64,000 nucleotides of DNA from Catellatospora citrea (GTDB lineage Bacteria > Actinomycetota > Actinomycetes > Mycobacteriales > Micromonosporaceae): the NCBI RefSeq assembly GCF_003610235.1, contig NZ_RAPR01000001.1, forward strand, positions 6,696,001 through 6,760,000, read 5' to 3'. The position numbers and the translations under genes are program-made. The notes under the pieces were generated by a model that was not told where the DNA came from, did no database searches, and worked only from the letters and a program-made list of their open reading frames with translations. The first letter of the stretch is position 1. Each line of letters starts with the position of its first letter. Shown here in pieces: positions 44,379 to 52,776 of this stretch.

Positions 44379-45517
44379 CCGCCGCGCCGCTGCCCGCCGA
44401 CGGTCTCGACGCCGCGCTGCGGCCGTTCGGGACCTCACGGATGCTGCCCGTGCAGGCCTACACCGACCCGGCGGTCCTGGCCTGGGAGCGGCGGCACCTG
44501 TTCGCCGGGTCGTGGACGTGCCTGGGCCGGCGGTCGCAGCTGGCCGCCGGCGGCAACCAGCACGCGCTGACCGTCGGCGACGTCGCCGTCGTGCTGACCG
44601 TGTCCGACGCGGGGGTGCGCGCGTTCGCGAACGTGTGCCGCCACCGCGGGCACGAGCTGCTGCCCGAGGGCGGCACGTGTGAGCGGCGGGCGATCGTGTG
44701 CCCGTACCACGGCTGGTCCTACGACCTCGACGGTGCGCTCAAGACCGCGCCGCGGATGCCCGACGACTTCCCGGCCAAGCAGTTCGGCCTGGTGGAGCTG
44801 CCGGTCGTGGACTGGCACGGGTGGGTGTTCGTCAACGCCACCGGCACCGCGATGCCGTTCGCCGAGCACCTGGGCGCCCTGGACCGCCTCGTGGCGCCGT
44901 ACGCGCCGGAGAAGCTGACGGTCAAGGCCGTGCACCGCTACGAGGTCGCCGCGAACTGGAAGATCATCGCGGAGAACTACCACGAGTGCTACCACTGCCC
45001 GCTGATCCACCCGGAGCTGTGCGCGGTCACCCCGCCGAACTCCGGCGACAACTGGCACGAACCCGGCCATTGGCTCGGTGGGTCGATGGAGCTGCGCGAA
45101 CACGCCGAGACGATGTCCCTGGACGGGCGCTCGCGCGGGGTGATGCTCGACGGCGTCGACCGGCGCACCGTGCGCTACCTGGGGCTGTTCCCGAACGTGC
45201 TGCTGTCGCTGCACCCGGACTACGTGATGGCCCACCGGATGACGCCGCTGGCACCGGACCGGACCCTGGTCGAGTGCCAGTGGCTGTTCGACGACACGGT
45301 CGCCGACCCGACGTACGCGGTGGAGTTCTGGGACGTCACGAACCGGCAGGACTGGGCGGCGTGCGAGTCGGTGCAGCGCGGCCTGTCCTCGCCGCACTAC
45401 ACGCCGGGGCCGCTCGCGCCGAACGAGACCGCGATCTACGACTGGGTGACGCTGCTGGCCCGGGCGTACCGCGACCCGGCTGGGGTGCTCGGCCGGTCGA
45501 TCCGTGCCGGCGGCTGA
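44375..45517 (+). CDS. Rieske [2Fe-2S] aromatic-ring-hydroxylating-type oxygenase, alpha subunit
   Basis: A 380-residue oxygenase. The Rieske cluster ligands are Cys88-Arg-His90 and Cys109-Pro-Tyr-His112. The mononuclear iron site is in ENYHECYHCPLIHPE with His207 and His212 as likely ligands. This form of the motif is shared with the carnitine/choline/betaine oxygenase branch, so a quaternary amine substrate is possible as well as an aromatic one. ATG 44375 overlaps the preceding stop (ATGA). No ferredoxin or reductase gene adjoins, so electron partners must come from elsewhere or from the upstream flavoprotein. Confidence 0.9.
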   Translation: MTAAPLPADGLDAALRPFGTSRMLPVQAYTDPAVLAWERRHLFAGSWTCLGRRSQLAAGGNQHALTVGDVAVVLTVSDAGVRAFANVCRHRGHELLPEGGTCERRAIVCPYHGWSYDLDGALKTAPRMPDDFPAKQFGLVELPVVDWHGWVFVNATGTAMPFAEHLGALDRLVAPYAPEKLTVKAVHRYEVAANWKIIAENYHECYHCPLIHPELCAVTPPNSGDNWHEPGHWLGGSMELREHAETMSLDGRSRGVMLDGVDRRTVRYLGLFPNVLLSLHPDYVMAHRMTPLAPDRTLVECQWLFDDTVADPTYAVEFWDVTNRQDWAACESVQRGLSSPHYTPGPLAPNETAIYDWVTLLARAYRDPAGVLGRSIRAGG

Positions 45518-45786
45518 ATGCTGGTCACGGCTCAGCCGCAACTTGCGGTCGGCGAAAGTCGCGATGCGACGGCATCGACGTGTGCCTGCGACGGTCTCGC
45601 GAAGCGGGTTGCCGCCCGCGTCTTGGAGTTCGGCCCCGTAGACAGCGCGTCTTGACGTTCGTTCAGAAAGTTTGCTCCTTACGGAATGAGTTCACTACGA
45701 GCAGAGCGCTGTTCATTCTCAGCACATGATCTTCATGATCCGAAGAGGGGAGTGCGCGCTTCCACGCCCACGTTGATCATCTGCTG

Positions 45787-46275
45787 ATGACCAATGCACC
45801 CCTCACCAACTCGACCCCCAAGAAGGGTCTGAGCACCGGCGTCATCATCGGCATCGTCGCCGGAGCCGTTGTCGTCCTTCTCTGCTGCGGCATCGGCGTC
45901 GTCGCGATGATCAGCGGCGGAGACGGGCCGAAGCCTTCCACGAGTGCCACATCCGCCGCCGCGACGCCCGCGGGGGTCGTCGCGTCACCCTCGGCGAGCC
46001 CTTCGCCCAGCGCCTCGCCGTCCTCGTCGCCGTCCCCGTCTCCGTCGCCGAGTCCCGCCACGGCCAAGATGCCGAACCTGGTCGGAACCAACGCGGCGGT
46101 GGCCGAGGACAAGCTGAAGCAGCTCGGCTTCACCAAGATCCAGTTTGGATCGGTCGATCCGAACGACACCTTCGTCGTGCTGCCCGCGAACTGGACCGTC
46201 AAGAAGCAGTCGGAGAAGGCAGGCGCGATCGTCCGCCTCGACACACTGATCGTGCTGAGCGTGACCAAGCAGTAA
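45787..46275 (+). CDS. membrane-anchored protein with one PASTA domain
   Basis: A 162-residue protein. A short cytosolic N-terminus is followed by a membrane helix (residues about 18-42, GVIIGIVAGAVVVLLCCGIG), a Ser/Pro/Ala-rich linker (about 50-92, a stretch of SPSPSP repeats), and one C-terminal PASTA domain (MPNLVGTNAAVAEDKLKQLG ... VLSVTKQ). PASTA domains bind peptidoglycan fragments or beta-lactams in Ser/Thr kinases and penicillin-binding proteins. Here there is no kinase or transpeptidase, so it could be a wall-binding accessory. Starts at ATG 45787. Confidence 0.85.
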   Translation: MTNAPLTNSTPKKGLSTGVIIGIVAGAVVVLLCCGIGVVAMISGGDGPKPSTSATSAAATPAGVVASPSASPSPSASPSSSPSPSPSPSPATAKMPNLVGTNAAVAEDKLKQLGFTKIQFGSVDPNDTFVVLPANWTVKKQSEKAGAIVRLDTLIVLSVTKQ

Positions 46276-46284
46276 TGAGATCGA

Positions 46285-46317
46285 GCCGGGGTGGTGTGTT
46301 TTCGGCACCGCCCCGGC
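46285..46317 (+). terminator. terminator after the PASTA gene
   Basis: 12-bp stem with one G-U pair (46285-46296 with 46306-46317), 9-base loop, ten bases past the stop codon. Confidence 0.75.
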
Positions 46318-46558
46318 AGCCGCAGCCGAGACCTACGGCTGCATGACGCTGCCGGCGCGGGCGTACGCGATCCGGCGGGGACAATTTGCTCAGACCGGCT
46401 GAGCGCTGTCCCGGGTGCAGAGAATGCTGTTGCACGGTGATTCCGTCCGGGCCTAGGTTCGGCGTACACGACTGGCGCGGGTGGGGCGACCACCGGGGAG
46501 TGAAGTCGGGGCGTCGTCCGCCTGGGTGCCCTTGTCCATGAGACGAGGAGACGCGCCC

Positions 46559-47428
46559 GTGACCGTCCGCCACCGCATCCTGCATCTGTCCGACACCCAC
46601 TTCAACAGCCCCGACGTCGACGCCCCCGCGGCATTGGCGCAGATCCTGCACGACGCGCGCCACGTGACGGACCTGGACCTGGTCGTCGTGAGCGGCGACA
46701 TCGCCGACGACGGCTCGGCCGAAGGGTGCGCGGGCGTACGCGAACAGGTGGGCCGCTTCTGCGCCGAGCGGGGCATCCCGCACGTCTACTGCACGGGCAA
46801 TCACGACACCCGTGACGCGTTCGCGGCCGTGCTCGGCTCCGGGCACCTGTCAGCCGACGGCACCGACACGGGCACGACCATGCCGGAGGCGTCCGGCATG
46901 CGGGCCGCCGTCAGCCACGTCGCCGGACTGCGCGTCATCACCCTGGACAGCCTCGTGCCGGGCCAGGTCCACGGGCACCTCGATGAGGCACAGCTCGCCT
47001 GGTTGCGTGACGTCCTGGCCGAACCCGCCGAAGCCGGGTCGGTGCTCGTGCTGCACCATCCGCCGATCGCCGTGCCCACCTCCCCGATCATGGACGTGGT
47101 GAACCTGCGCAACGGCGACGAGCTCGCCGACGCCGTCGCGGGCACCGACGTGCACGCCATCCTGTGCGGCCACTTCCACCTGCAGCTGTCCGGGCTGCTG
47201 CGCGGCGTACCGGTGTGGGTGACACCCGGTGTGGTGACCCGCATCGACTTCACCGCGCCACCGCGCTGGGAGCGCGCCGTCCTGGGCGCCGGCGCCACGG
47301 TCGTCGACCTCGGCGGCCCGGCCTCCCCGCTGTTCCACCTGCTGCAGGCCCGCGATCCCCGCGCCGGCGAGCAGGTTTACCTCGTGGATGCGGTGTCGGG
47401 CGACGACGTCGTGGAAGAGCAGCCATGA
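46559..47428 (+). CDS. calcineurin-like metallophosphoesterase
   Basis: A 289-residue phosphoesterase of the class containing cyclic-nucleotide phosphodiesterases such as CpdA/Icc. All metal-binding blocks are present in order: LSDTHF (residues 10-15), VVSGDIADDG, CTGNHDTRD, VLHHPP and CGHFHLQ. GTG 46559 is fixed by GAGGAG eight bases upstream; a longer frame from 46481 lacks a ribosome site. Cytosolic. The substrate could be a cyclic nucleotide or nucleotide-like phosphodiester; not decidable from sequence. Confidence 0.9.
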   Translation: MTVRHRILHLSDTHFNSPDVDAPAALAQILHDARHVTDLDLVVVSGDIADDGSAEGCAGVREQVGRFCAERGIPHVYCTGNHDTRDAFAAVLGSGHLSADGTDTGTTMPEASGMRAAVSHVAGLRVITLDSLVPGQVHGHLDEAQLAWLRDVLAEPAEAGSVLVLHHPPIAVPTSPIMDVVNLRNGDELADAVAGTDVHAILCGHFHLQLSGLLRGVPVWVTPGVVTRIDFTAPPRWERAVLGAGATVVDLGGPASPLFHLLQARDPRAGEQVYLVDAVSGDDVVEEQP

Positions 47429-47528
47429 CCGGCCGGCACTCCACGACCGGCTCGGGTCACCCTGCTGACCCGCACGTTCGACGATCCTGCAGCAGCTTCC
47501 GGGCAAACCGACCCATTTAAGTGACGCA

Positions 47529-47605
47529 GGGCGATTTTCGCCCAATAGTGACTGAATCTCCTTGTACGTTGCGCGGGACGGGCATGACCATGCCCGTCCC
47601 GCGCA
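47529..47605 (+). promoter_or_regulatory. two leader hairpins directly before a secreted-protein gene
   Basis: A 6-bp hairpin (47529-47534 with 47538-47543) and a perfect 16-bp hairpin (47570-47585 with 47590-47605, 4-base loop) stand in the leader of the gene at 47623; the second ends just 3 bases before the AAGGGG site region. It could end transcription from the metallophosphoesterase gene 140 bases upstream or control the gene that follows. A comparable structure precedes the paralogous gene at 50957. Confidence 0.55.
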
Positions 47606-47622
47606 CAAGCAAGGGGCCGGAC

Positions 47623-48594
47623 ATGGCAGACGACGCTCAACCGCGGCTGAAACGCTCGCTGCTGCTCGCCGCAGCCTCAGCCGCGCTGCTGGCGACGACC
47701 GCGCTGACCGGCCCGGCCGCCGCCGGCCCCGGGGCGACACGGTTCGCACTCGTCGCGCAGGTCGGCAACCCGTGCAAGGCACTGGCGAAGTTCAAGCGCT
47801 CCGACTTCGCCGACTCCGCCCGGATCGACAACAAACGCGACCCGCTGCCGCCCGGGACCCGGTTCGTCCTCGACGGACAGACCGCCGAAGGCCCCCATCG
47901 GGTCGTGCTCACCGTCACCGACCTGGTCAAACGCATCGACGGCGTCTGGACGCGTGTGCTGTGGGACCAGGACCTCCAGGGCGACCCGCTCGCCCTCGTG
48001 GAATCGGAACTGGCCTTCCATGCCCAGGACAAGGCCGACAACGTCTGGGTACTGGGCGAGTACCCCGAAGAGTTCGAAGGCGGAGTGTTCACCGGTGCCC
48101 CCAACACCTGGATCTCCGGTGCCGCCGATGCCAAGGGTGGGGTGCTCGTGCCCGGCAAACCCCGCAAGGGCGGACCGTTCCTGCAGGGCTTCGCGCCCGC
48201 CATCGACTTCCTGGACTGCGGGCAGGTCGTCAAGACCAGCCAGGACGACGTCTGCGCGGGCGGCGTCTGCTACGACCACGTGACGCAGATCCGCGAGTTC
48301 AGCCCGCTCGATCCCGACGGCGGCAGCCAGCTGAAGTTCTACGCGCCCGGCGTCGGCAACATCAAGATCACGGCGGAGGGGGACCCGGAAGGCGAGTTTC
48401 TCGACCTGACCAGCAGATCCAAGCTGACTGTCAAAGAGCGGATCCGGGCCGACCTCGCCGCTCTCAGACTCGAACGCCGCGCGTACGCGAACAGCAAGGT
48501 CTACCGCACCACCTCGCCGATGCTGCTGTGGCCCGGCGACCCGGACGCGACCAAGGTGCGGCAGGCGATCAAGGCCGAGCTCGTGCGCAGGTAG
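47623..48594 (+). CDS. secreted protein of unknown function, paralogue 1
   Basis: A 323-residue exported protein: basic N-terminus, hydrophobic core (LLLAAASAALLATTALTGPA) and AAG-PG cleavage region. The mature part shares a backbone with the protein at 50957: F..SDFADSARIDN, VTDLVKRIDGVWTRVLWDQD, QDKADNVWVLGEYPE, GAPNTWISGAADAKGGVLVP, and a DCGQVV...CAGGVCYDHV cysteine cluster. I do not recognise a named family, although I believe similar sequences exist as hypothetical proteins in other bacteria. ATG 47623 is preceded by AAGGGG. Confidence 0.8.
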   Translation: MADDAQPRLKRSLLLAAASAALLATTALTGPAAAGPGATRFALVAQVGNPCKALAKFKRSDFADSARIDNKRDPLPPGTRFVLDGQTAEGPHRVVLTVTDLVKRIDGVWTRVLWDQDLQGDPLALVESELAFHAQDKADNVWVLGEYPEEFEGGVFTGAPNTWISGAADAKGGVLVPGKPRKGGPFLQGFAPAIDFLDCGQVVKTSQDDVCAGGVCYDHVTQIREFSPLDPDGGSQLKFYAPGVGNIKITAEGDPEGEFLDLTSRSKLTVKERIRADLAALRLERRAYANSKVYRTTSPMLLWPGDPDATKVRQAIKAELVRR

Positions 48595-48607
48595 CGGCAG
48601 GCGTCCC

Positions 48608-48637
48608 ATCGGCCGGGCTTCGACGGGCCCGGCCGAT
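48608..48637. terminator. bidirectional terminator between converging genes
   Basis: Perfect 11-bp stem (48608-48618 with 48627-48637), 8-base loop. Confidence 0.78.
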
Positions 48638-48666
48638 TGTCGCCGACGCATGCGGCACCACGTGTC

Positions 48667-49425
48667 CTACCGGGACCTTCGCCACAGCGCCGCGGAAGCG
48701 CCCACGATCAGCGCCAGCACCAGAGCGAACGCCGCGACCGCGGGCGTGTTCGAGGATCCGTTCACCGGTTCGGCGCTGACCGGCACGGTGTCGACCGGCT
48801 GCGAGGGTTCCGGAGACGGGACCGCGCTGCTCGCGACGGCGACTGGCGACGGCGACGGCTCGGCCGTCGGGGACGCCACGGCGGTCGGGGACGGCTTCGG
48901 GGCGGCGGGCGAGGCGGCGGTGCGGCTCGGCTTGGGCCTGGGCCGCGGGCTCGTGGCTTGGGTGGGCTGCGGGTCGTAGCGCTTGCCGTTGGTGCACCAG
49001 CCGCCGATGACGCAGATGTGCAGGATGTCGGCGTTGGAGGTGTTCGGGTCGGGCGTCGAGGTGCGCACCCCGTACGAGCCGCTCGGGTCCTTGCCCGTGA
49101 TCTTGATGTTGGCGACGGCAGACTGTGCCGCGCCCGCCTGCAGTGTGGGCAGCATGCAGCCACCGTCGTTCAGCTCGCCCGGGCACGATGCGAAGCCGAC
49201 GAAGGCCAGCCCGGGAGCGCTGTGGACGAACACCGTGGGGCGGTACGACGGGTCCGGTCCGCGGTTGCTCACCGTGATGGTGACCTTGACGGTCTGGCCG
49301 ACCGAGCCGACGGCTCGGGTGTCGGAGACCCGGATGTCGGCCGACTCCGCGGCGTATGCCGGAACCGCGCCCCACCCGGCGGCGACCAGCCCGCACAGCA
49401 GCGCACCCACCATCCGTACCCTCAT
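48667..49425 (-). CDS. secreted, C-terminally membrane-anchored Ig-like (DUF11-type) protein
   Basis: A 252-residue surface protein. A signal peptide (MRVRMVGALLCGLVAAGWGA) is followed by one beta-sandwich domain resembling DUF11 modules (ADIRVSDTRAVGSVGQTVKV, TVSNRGPDPS), a long Pro/Ser/Ala-rich stalk (about 145-215), and a C-terminal helix with RRSR tail (VAAFALVLALIVGASAALWR). There is no LPXTG-like sortase signal, so it is probably anchored by the helix alone. ATG 49425 follows GGGAGGG. Role unknown; likely displays the domain above the membrane. Confidence 0.78.
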   Translation of the reverse strand: MRVRMVGALLCGLVAAGWGAVPAYAAESADIRVSDTRAVGSVGQTVKVTITVSNRGPDPSYRPTVFVHSAPGLAFVGFASCPGELNDGGCMLPTLQAGAAQSAVANIKITGKDPSGSYGVRTSTPDPNTSNADILHICVIGGWCTNGKRYDPQPTQATSPRPRPKPSRTAASPAAPKPSPTAVASPTAEPSPSPVAVASSAVPSPEPSQPVDTVPVSAEPVNGSSNTPAVAAFALVLALIVGASAALWRRSR

Positions 49426-49637
49426 GACACCAGCCCTCCCGCGTTGATCGACTGCGAGAGCGTAGTGGCCGTCAGGAGACAGGACGCCGCCGGCCCGGTG
49501 CCGGACGCCCTCAGGGCTCTCGCGCGGGTCGGTGACGTCCGGCCGACCGTCTTCGTCGGTGCCGATCTCCGGGGCAGCGGATCTTGCCATGTTTCGATAA
49601 CCTCCCCAGGTCCTTTCGTCCAATGGGGAGGAGATTC

Positions 49638-50231
49638 ATGTCTCGGGTTGTTCGATCGCTGGCCGTTGCCGCCGCCGGCCTGGCGGCGTTCGCGGTCGCC
49701 TCACCGGCGCAAGCCTCGTCGGCCACCAGGGTGCTGCAGTCCGGGCACGTGCAGTTCTTCGCGGACGACACGCATCCCGGTGACCTGATGGTGGACGTGT
49801 CGCGCCAAGACGGCGTGGCCACGCTGGACGTCGAGTGGTACAGCCAGACGTGCCAGAACGCCGGCGACACCTGGAGCTGTGACTACGTCTGGCGGCGTGC
49901 GTTCGGCGTGACGCCGACGGTCTTCGACTTCTCGCTGAGGTCGACGACGGTCGTCGCCGCGGTCACGTACCGCGAGAGCCGCTACACGTGCTCGTTCGAC
50001 GGGGAGCAGGAGACGTGCACGGACCTCGTCGACGCCGGAACGGCGTCGACGGACCTGTCTGTCACGTGGACGGCGACCGAGCGGGCGACCACGTCGACGT
50101 ACCGGGATGAGACCGGCGCGCTCTGCGTCAGCCGTGCCAACCAGGCGCCGGCGACGGGTTCGGCGTTCGGTGAGACGTACGTCGGGCGCGACCAGATCAG
50201 CGCGCTGTCGCAGCAGCGGTGCGTCGGCTAG
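49638..50231 (+). CDS. small secreted protein of unknown function
   Basis: A 197-residue exported protein (signal peptide VRSLAVAAAGLAAFAVASPA, cleavage near AQA-SS). The mature part is beta-rich with six cysteines in pairs (SQTCQN..WSCDY, RYTCSFDGEQETC, ...LCVS, QRCVG), suggesting disulfides. ATG 49638 sits behind GGAGGAG. No family recognised. It is transcribed alone and ends at a strong terminator. Confidence 0.75.
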   Translation: MSRVVRSLAVAAAGLAAFAVASPAQASSATRVLQSGHVQFFADDTHPGDLMVDVSRQDGVATLDVEWYSQTCQNAGDTWSCDYVWRRAFGVTPTVFDFSLRSTTVVAAVTYRESRYTCSFDGEQETCTDLVDAGTASTDLSVTWTATERATTSTYRDETGALCVSRANQAPATGSAFGETYVGRDQISALSQQRCVG

Positions 50232-50244
50232 TAGGAGGAGTGCA

Positions 50245-50276
50245 GCGCAGGGCCGCCCTTCCGGGCGGCCCTGCGC
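50245..50276. terminator. bidirectional terminator after the small secreted gene
   Basis: Perfect 14-bp stem (50245-50258 with 50263-50276), TTCC tetraloop, between converging genes. Confidence 0.87.
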
Positions 50277-50294
50277 CGTCTGCGGGCTGACGTC

Positions 50295-50780
50295 TCAGGG
50301 GGCGACGGCGCGGCCCACGCTGGTGCGGACCATGGTCGACCACTCGGCGTCCGCATCGATGTCGGCCCGACGCGGCTCGGTGAGGACGACGACGTTGCCG
50401 TCCGGGTCGGTGAGCACCAGGTCGTCGCTGCGCCATGGCGTCTGGGCGGGCCCGTCGACCGTGCCACCGCCTGCCGCGGCCAGGTCCCCGGCGCGTAGCC
50501 GCAGGTCGTCGCCACCGGCTGCCATCGTGACCCGGCCGCCACCGGTGACCGCGCCGCGGGCGGGCACGAGCAGGATGTCCTGGTATCGCTGCCGTCGCAG
50601 GTGAACCAGCATCGTCGCCCCGCCGGGGCCGGGCATGGCCGCCAGGACCACGAACCCGGCAGCCTCGTACCACCGTGTCGTCGCGGGGAGGTCGGTCGCT
50701 TCGAATTTCACGAACGCGGGCATCGGGTAGATGTCGCGGTCGATGCCCGGCGCGGTCCGGGCAGTGGGCTCGGTGTTCAC
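50295..50780 (-). CDS. VOC (glyoxalase/bleomycin-resistance fold) protein
   Basis: A 161-residue single VOC-type protein: FVKFEATDLPATTRWYEAAG opens the first beta-alpha-beta-beta-beta unit, and DDLVLTDPDGNVVVLTEP closes the second with the usual DPDGN loop. GTG 50780 (VNTEPTART) follows GAGGAG; a shorter product from Met20 is possible. VOC proteins include dioxygenases, isomerases and antibiotic-binding proteins, so no substrate can be given. Confidence 0.8.
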   Translation of the reverse strand: MNTEPTARTAPGIDRDIYPMPAFVKFEATDLPATTRWYEAAGFVVLAAMPGPGGATMLVHLRRQRYQDILLVPARGAVTGGGRVTMAAGGDDLRLRAGDLAAAGGGTVDGPAQTPWRSDDLVLTDPDGNVVVLTEPRRADIDADAEWSTMVRTSVGRAVAP

Positions 50781-50884
50781 GGCACTCCTCAGGTATGCGG
50801 AAGAACTGGTCGGCCTCGACGGTGCCGCCTCCCGCCACGTCAGGGTCAAACCGGTTCGCGGACGGGTGACCCCGATAGGCGAAA

Positions 50885-50933
50885 ACCGACTTATGCCCCT
50901 AATCTCCGAACATGGGCATAAGCGCCCATCGGT
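50885..50933 (+). promoter_or_regulatory. leader hairpins with two alternative pairings before the second secreted paralogue
   Basis: Arms CTTATGCCC (50890-50898) and GGGCATAAG (50914-50922) pair perfectly. A second stem, ATGGGC (50912-50917) with GCCCAT (50924-50929), uses overlapping bases, so the two exclude each other. ACCGA/TCGGT (50885/50929) can close the first. The structure ends about 24 bases before ATG 50957. Confidence 0.45.
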
Positions 50934-50956
50934 TCACGGCCGAGGAGGACGGGACC

Positions 50957-51949
50957 ATGCACACCCACCACGCTCGTCCACAACGGACATCGCGCGGCAC
51001 GCTCGCGGCGGTCGCACTCGCCGTCACGATCACCCTGACCCCCGCGGCCGCGCAGGCCTCGCCGGACACCACCGATCCCGGCCCCGCCGCCACGGTGCTG
51101 CCCCCGGCGGCGACAGCCGAGCCCAGCCCCTGCCCGCCGCTGCACAGGTTCCGGCAGCGCGACTTCGGCGACTCCGCCGACCTCGACAACGTCCACCAGC
51201 CGCTGCGCCCCGGCACCGAGATCACCCTGCAGGCCGTCGCCAACGACGGCGGCGCACTGCTCCCGCACGTCGTCGTCATCACCGCCACCGACCTGGTCAA
51301 GAAGATCGACGGCGTATGGACCCGGGTGCTGTGGCAGCAGGACTGGCGCGACGGCACCGCCGTCGAATCCGCGCTGATCTTCCAGGCCCAGGACAGGCAG
51401 GGCGACGTCTGGCAGCTGGGGGAGTACCCCGAACTCGTCGAGAACGAGCTGCCAGCGGGCGCACCCGGTGCGTGGATCGCCGGCGTCGCCGGTGCCCGGG
51501 CGGGCGTCGTCGTGCCCGGCGACCCCGACGGCGACGAACCGCCGTACCTTCGCGCCGAAGCGCCCGGCATCGGGTTGCTGCGCTGCGGGTACGTCGTCGA
51601 CACCGCCGCCGACGCGGTCTGCGCGCCCGCCATCTGCTACGACGACGTCCTGATCGTCGAAGAGTTCAGCCCGCTGCTCGCCCCGCCGGTACGCCACGCC
51701 TACGCACCCGGCATCGGGCTGATCGCCGCAGCCCAGGCGAACTCCGACGGCGAGACGCTGTTCCTGTCCGGCAAGCGTGGCCTGAGCATCGCCGAGCGGC
51801 TCACCGTCGACTGGGAGGCGGTGCAGCTCGAGGACCGGGCGTATGAGACGAGCGAGGTCTACGCGGACACGTCGCCGATGCGGTTCCACGCCGGGGACGG
51901 CGACGCCGAAGCGGTCCGGCAGCTGATGGCCGACCGGCTCCGGCACTGA
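50957..51949 (+). CDS. secreted protein of unknown function, paralogue 2
   Basis: A 330-residue exported paralogue of the protein at 47623. Signal peptide LAAVALAVTITLTPAAAQA-S, then a short Pro/Ala/Thr linker and the shared core: RFRQRDFGDSADLDN, TATDLVKKIDGVWTRVLWQQ, FQAQDRQGDVWQLGEYPELV, GAPGAWIAGVAGARAGVVVP, CAPAICYDDVLIVEEFSPLL. The conserved W, GEYPE and paired cysteines suggest a compact disulfide-bonded fold. ATG 50957 follows GGAGGAC; an ATG at 50912 lies inside the leader hairpin and is less likely. Confidence 0.8.
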   Translation: MHTHHARPQRTSRGTLAAVALAVTITLTPAAAQASPDTTDPGPAATVLPPAATAEPSPCPPLHRFRQRDFGDSADLDNVHQPLRPGTEITLQAVANDGGALLPHVVVITATDLVKKIDGVWTRVLWQQDWRDGTAVESALIFQAQDRQGDVWQLGEYPELVENELPAGAPGAWIAGVAGARAGVVVPGDPDGDEPPYLRAEAPGIGLLRCGYVVDTAADAVCAPAICYDDVLIVEEFSPLLAPPVRHAYAPGIGLIAAAQANSDGETLFLSGKRGLSIAERLTVDWEAVQLEDRAYETSEVYADTSPMRFHAGDGDAEAVRQLMADRLRH

Positions 51950-51960
51950 GCTTTGCCCCA

Positions 51961-51993
51961 GCAGCGGCGCCGCGCCCCGGGCGGCGCCGCTGC
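51961..51993. terminator. bidirectional terminator
   Basis: Perfect 13-bp stem (51961-51973 with 51981-51993), 7-base loop, between converging genes. Confidence 0.85.
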
Positions 51994-52012
51994 GCATCGT
52001 TCCCGGCCCGGG

Positions 52013-52705
52013 TCAGGCCGCCGCGACCTGCGCGGGCATCGCCTGGCCGGCCCGGTCCGACACGCCCTTGACCAGCAGGTACCCGACCATCCAGAACTCG
52101 CCGATCGTGGCGGGCACGACGAGGGCGGAGACGGCACCGGTGGCGTCGGGCATGGTCACGGTCACGATGAGGCTGAGCACGTATCCGACGCCGCCGGCCT
52201 GCAGGATCCAGCCGAGCGGGCGAGGCATGAACCCGGAGCGGATGGCCAGCCAGCCCATCGGCATCAGCCACAGCCCGAAGAACAGTGCGCCGAGGGTGAA
52301 CGCGGTGCCGTTGAGTTCGTAGAGCAGCAGCGCCTGGCCGGCCGAGGCGGTGTCGGCGCGCAGCGCGATGTCGAGGGCGGTGGCCGTGAACATGGTGCCG
52401 ACGAGGATCGTCACGGAGTTGACCAGGCCGAACAGGGCGAGTGATCCGGCGGCGACGGGGTCGGTGGGCCGGAACAGTTTCCAGAACCAGACGGCGGTGA
52501 CGGCCTGGGTGAGGACCATGCCGAGGTCGGCGAGGATGCCGAGGCGGGCCAGGGACTCGTGGGCGATCAGGTTCGCGGCCGTCCGGGCGGCGTCGTCGGG
52601 TACGTAGAGCTGTTCGCGGATGAACAGGAAGCCGAGGAACCCGGTGATGGCGAGGCCGAGGTAGGCCAGGCCGGTGATGCGGGCGGTGCGTTTCGTGTCG
52701 GTCAT
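52013..52705 (-). CDS. DUF4386 family membrane protein
   Basis: A 230-residue protein with six hydrophobic helices. The start (TARITGLAYLGLAITGFLGF) and the central LYELNGTAFTLGALFFGLWL, with PMGWLAIRSGFMPRPLGWIL, match the DUF4386 pattern well. ATG 52705 has GGAGCAG upstream. The function of the family is unknown. Its promoter region holds a conspicuous long inverted repeat (52777-52828), suggesting repressor control. Confidence 0.85.
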   Translation of the reverse strand: MTDTKRTARITGLAYLGLAITGFLGFLFIREQLYVPDDAARTAANLIAHESLARLGILADLGMVLTQAVTAVWFWKLFRPTDPVAAGSLALFGLVNSVTILVGTMFTATALDIALRADTASAGQALLLYELNGTAFTLGALFFGLWLMPMGWLAIRSGFMPRPLGWILQAGGVGYVLSLIVTVTMPDATGAVSALVVPATIGEFWMVGYLLVKGVSDRAGQAMPAQVAAA

Positions 52706-52776
52706 GGCACTGCTCCAGGGTGGGTGGGGTGGTGCAGGGCGCGCTTGTTCGGCAGACCACCGGCCCGCGTGTTAAA

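Noticed and set aside
46985..47428. Rightward short frames within the metallophosphoesterase gene
   Set aside because: They are Arg/Gly/Pro-rich shadows of a gene with all five metal-binding motifs.
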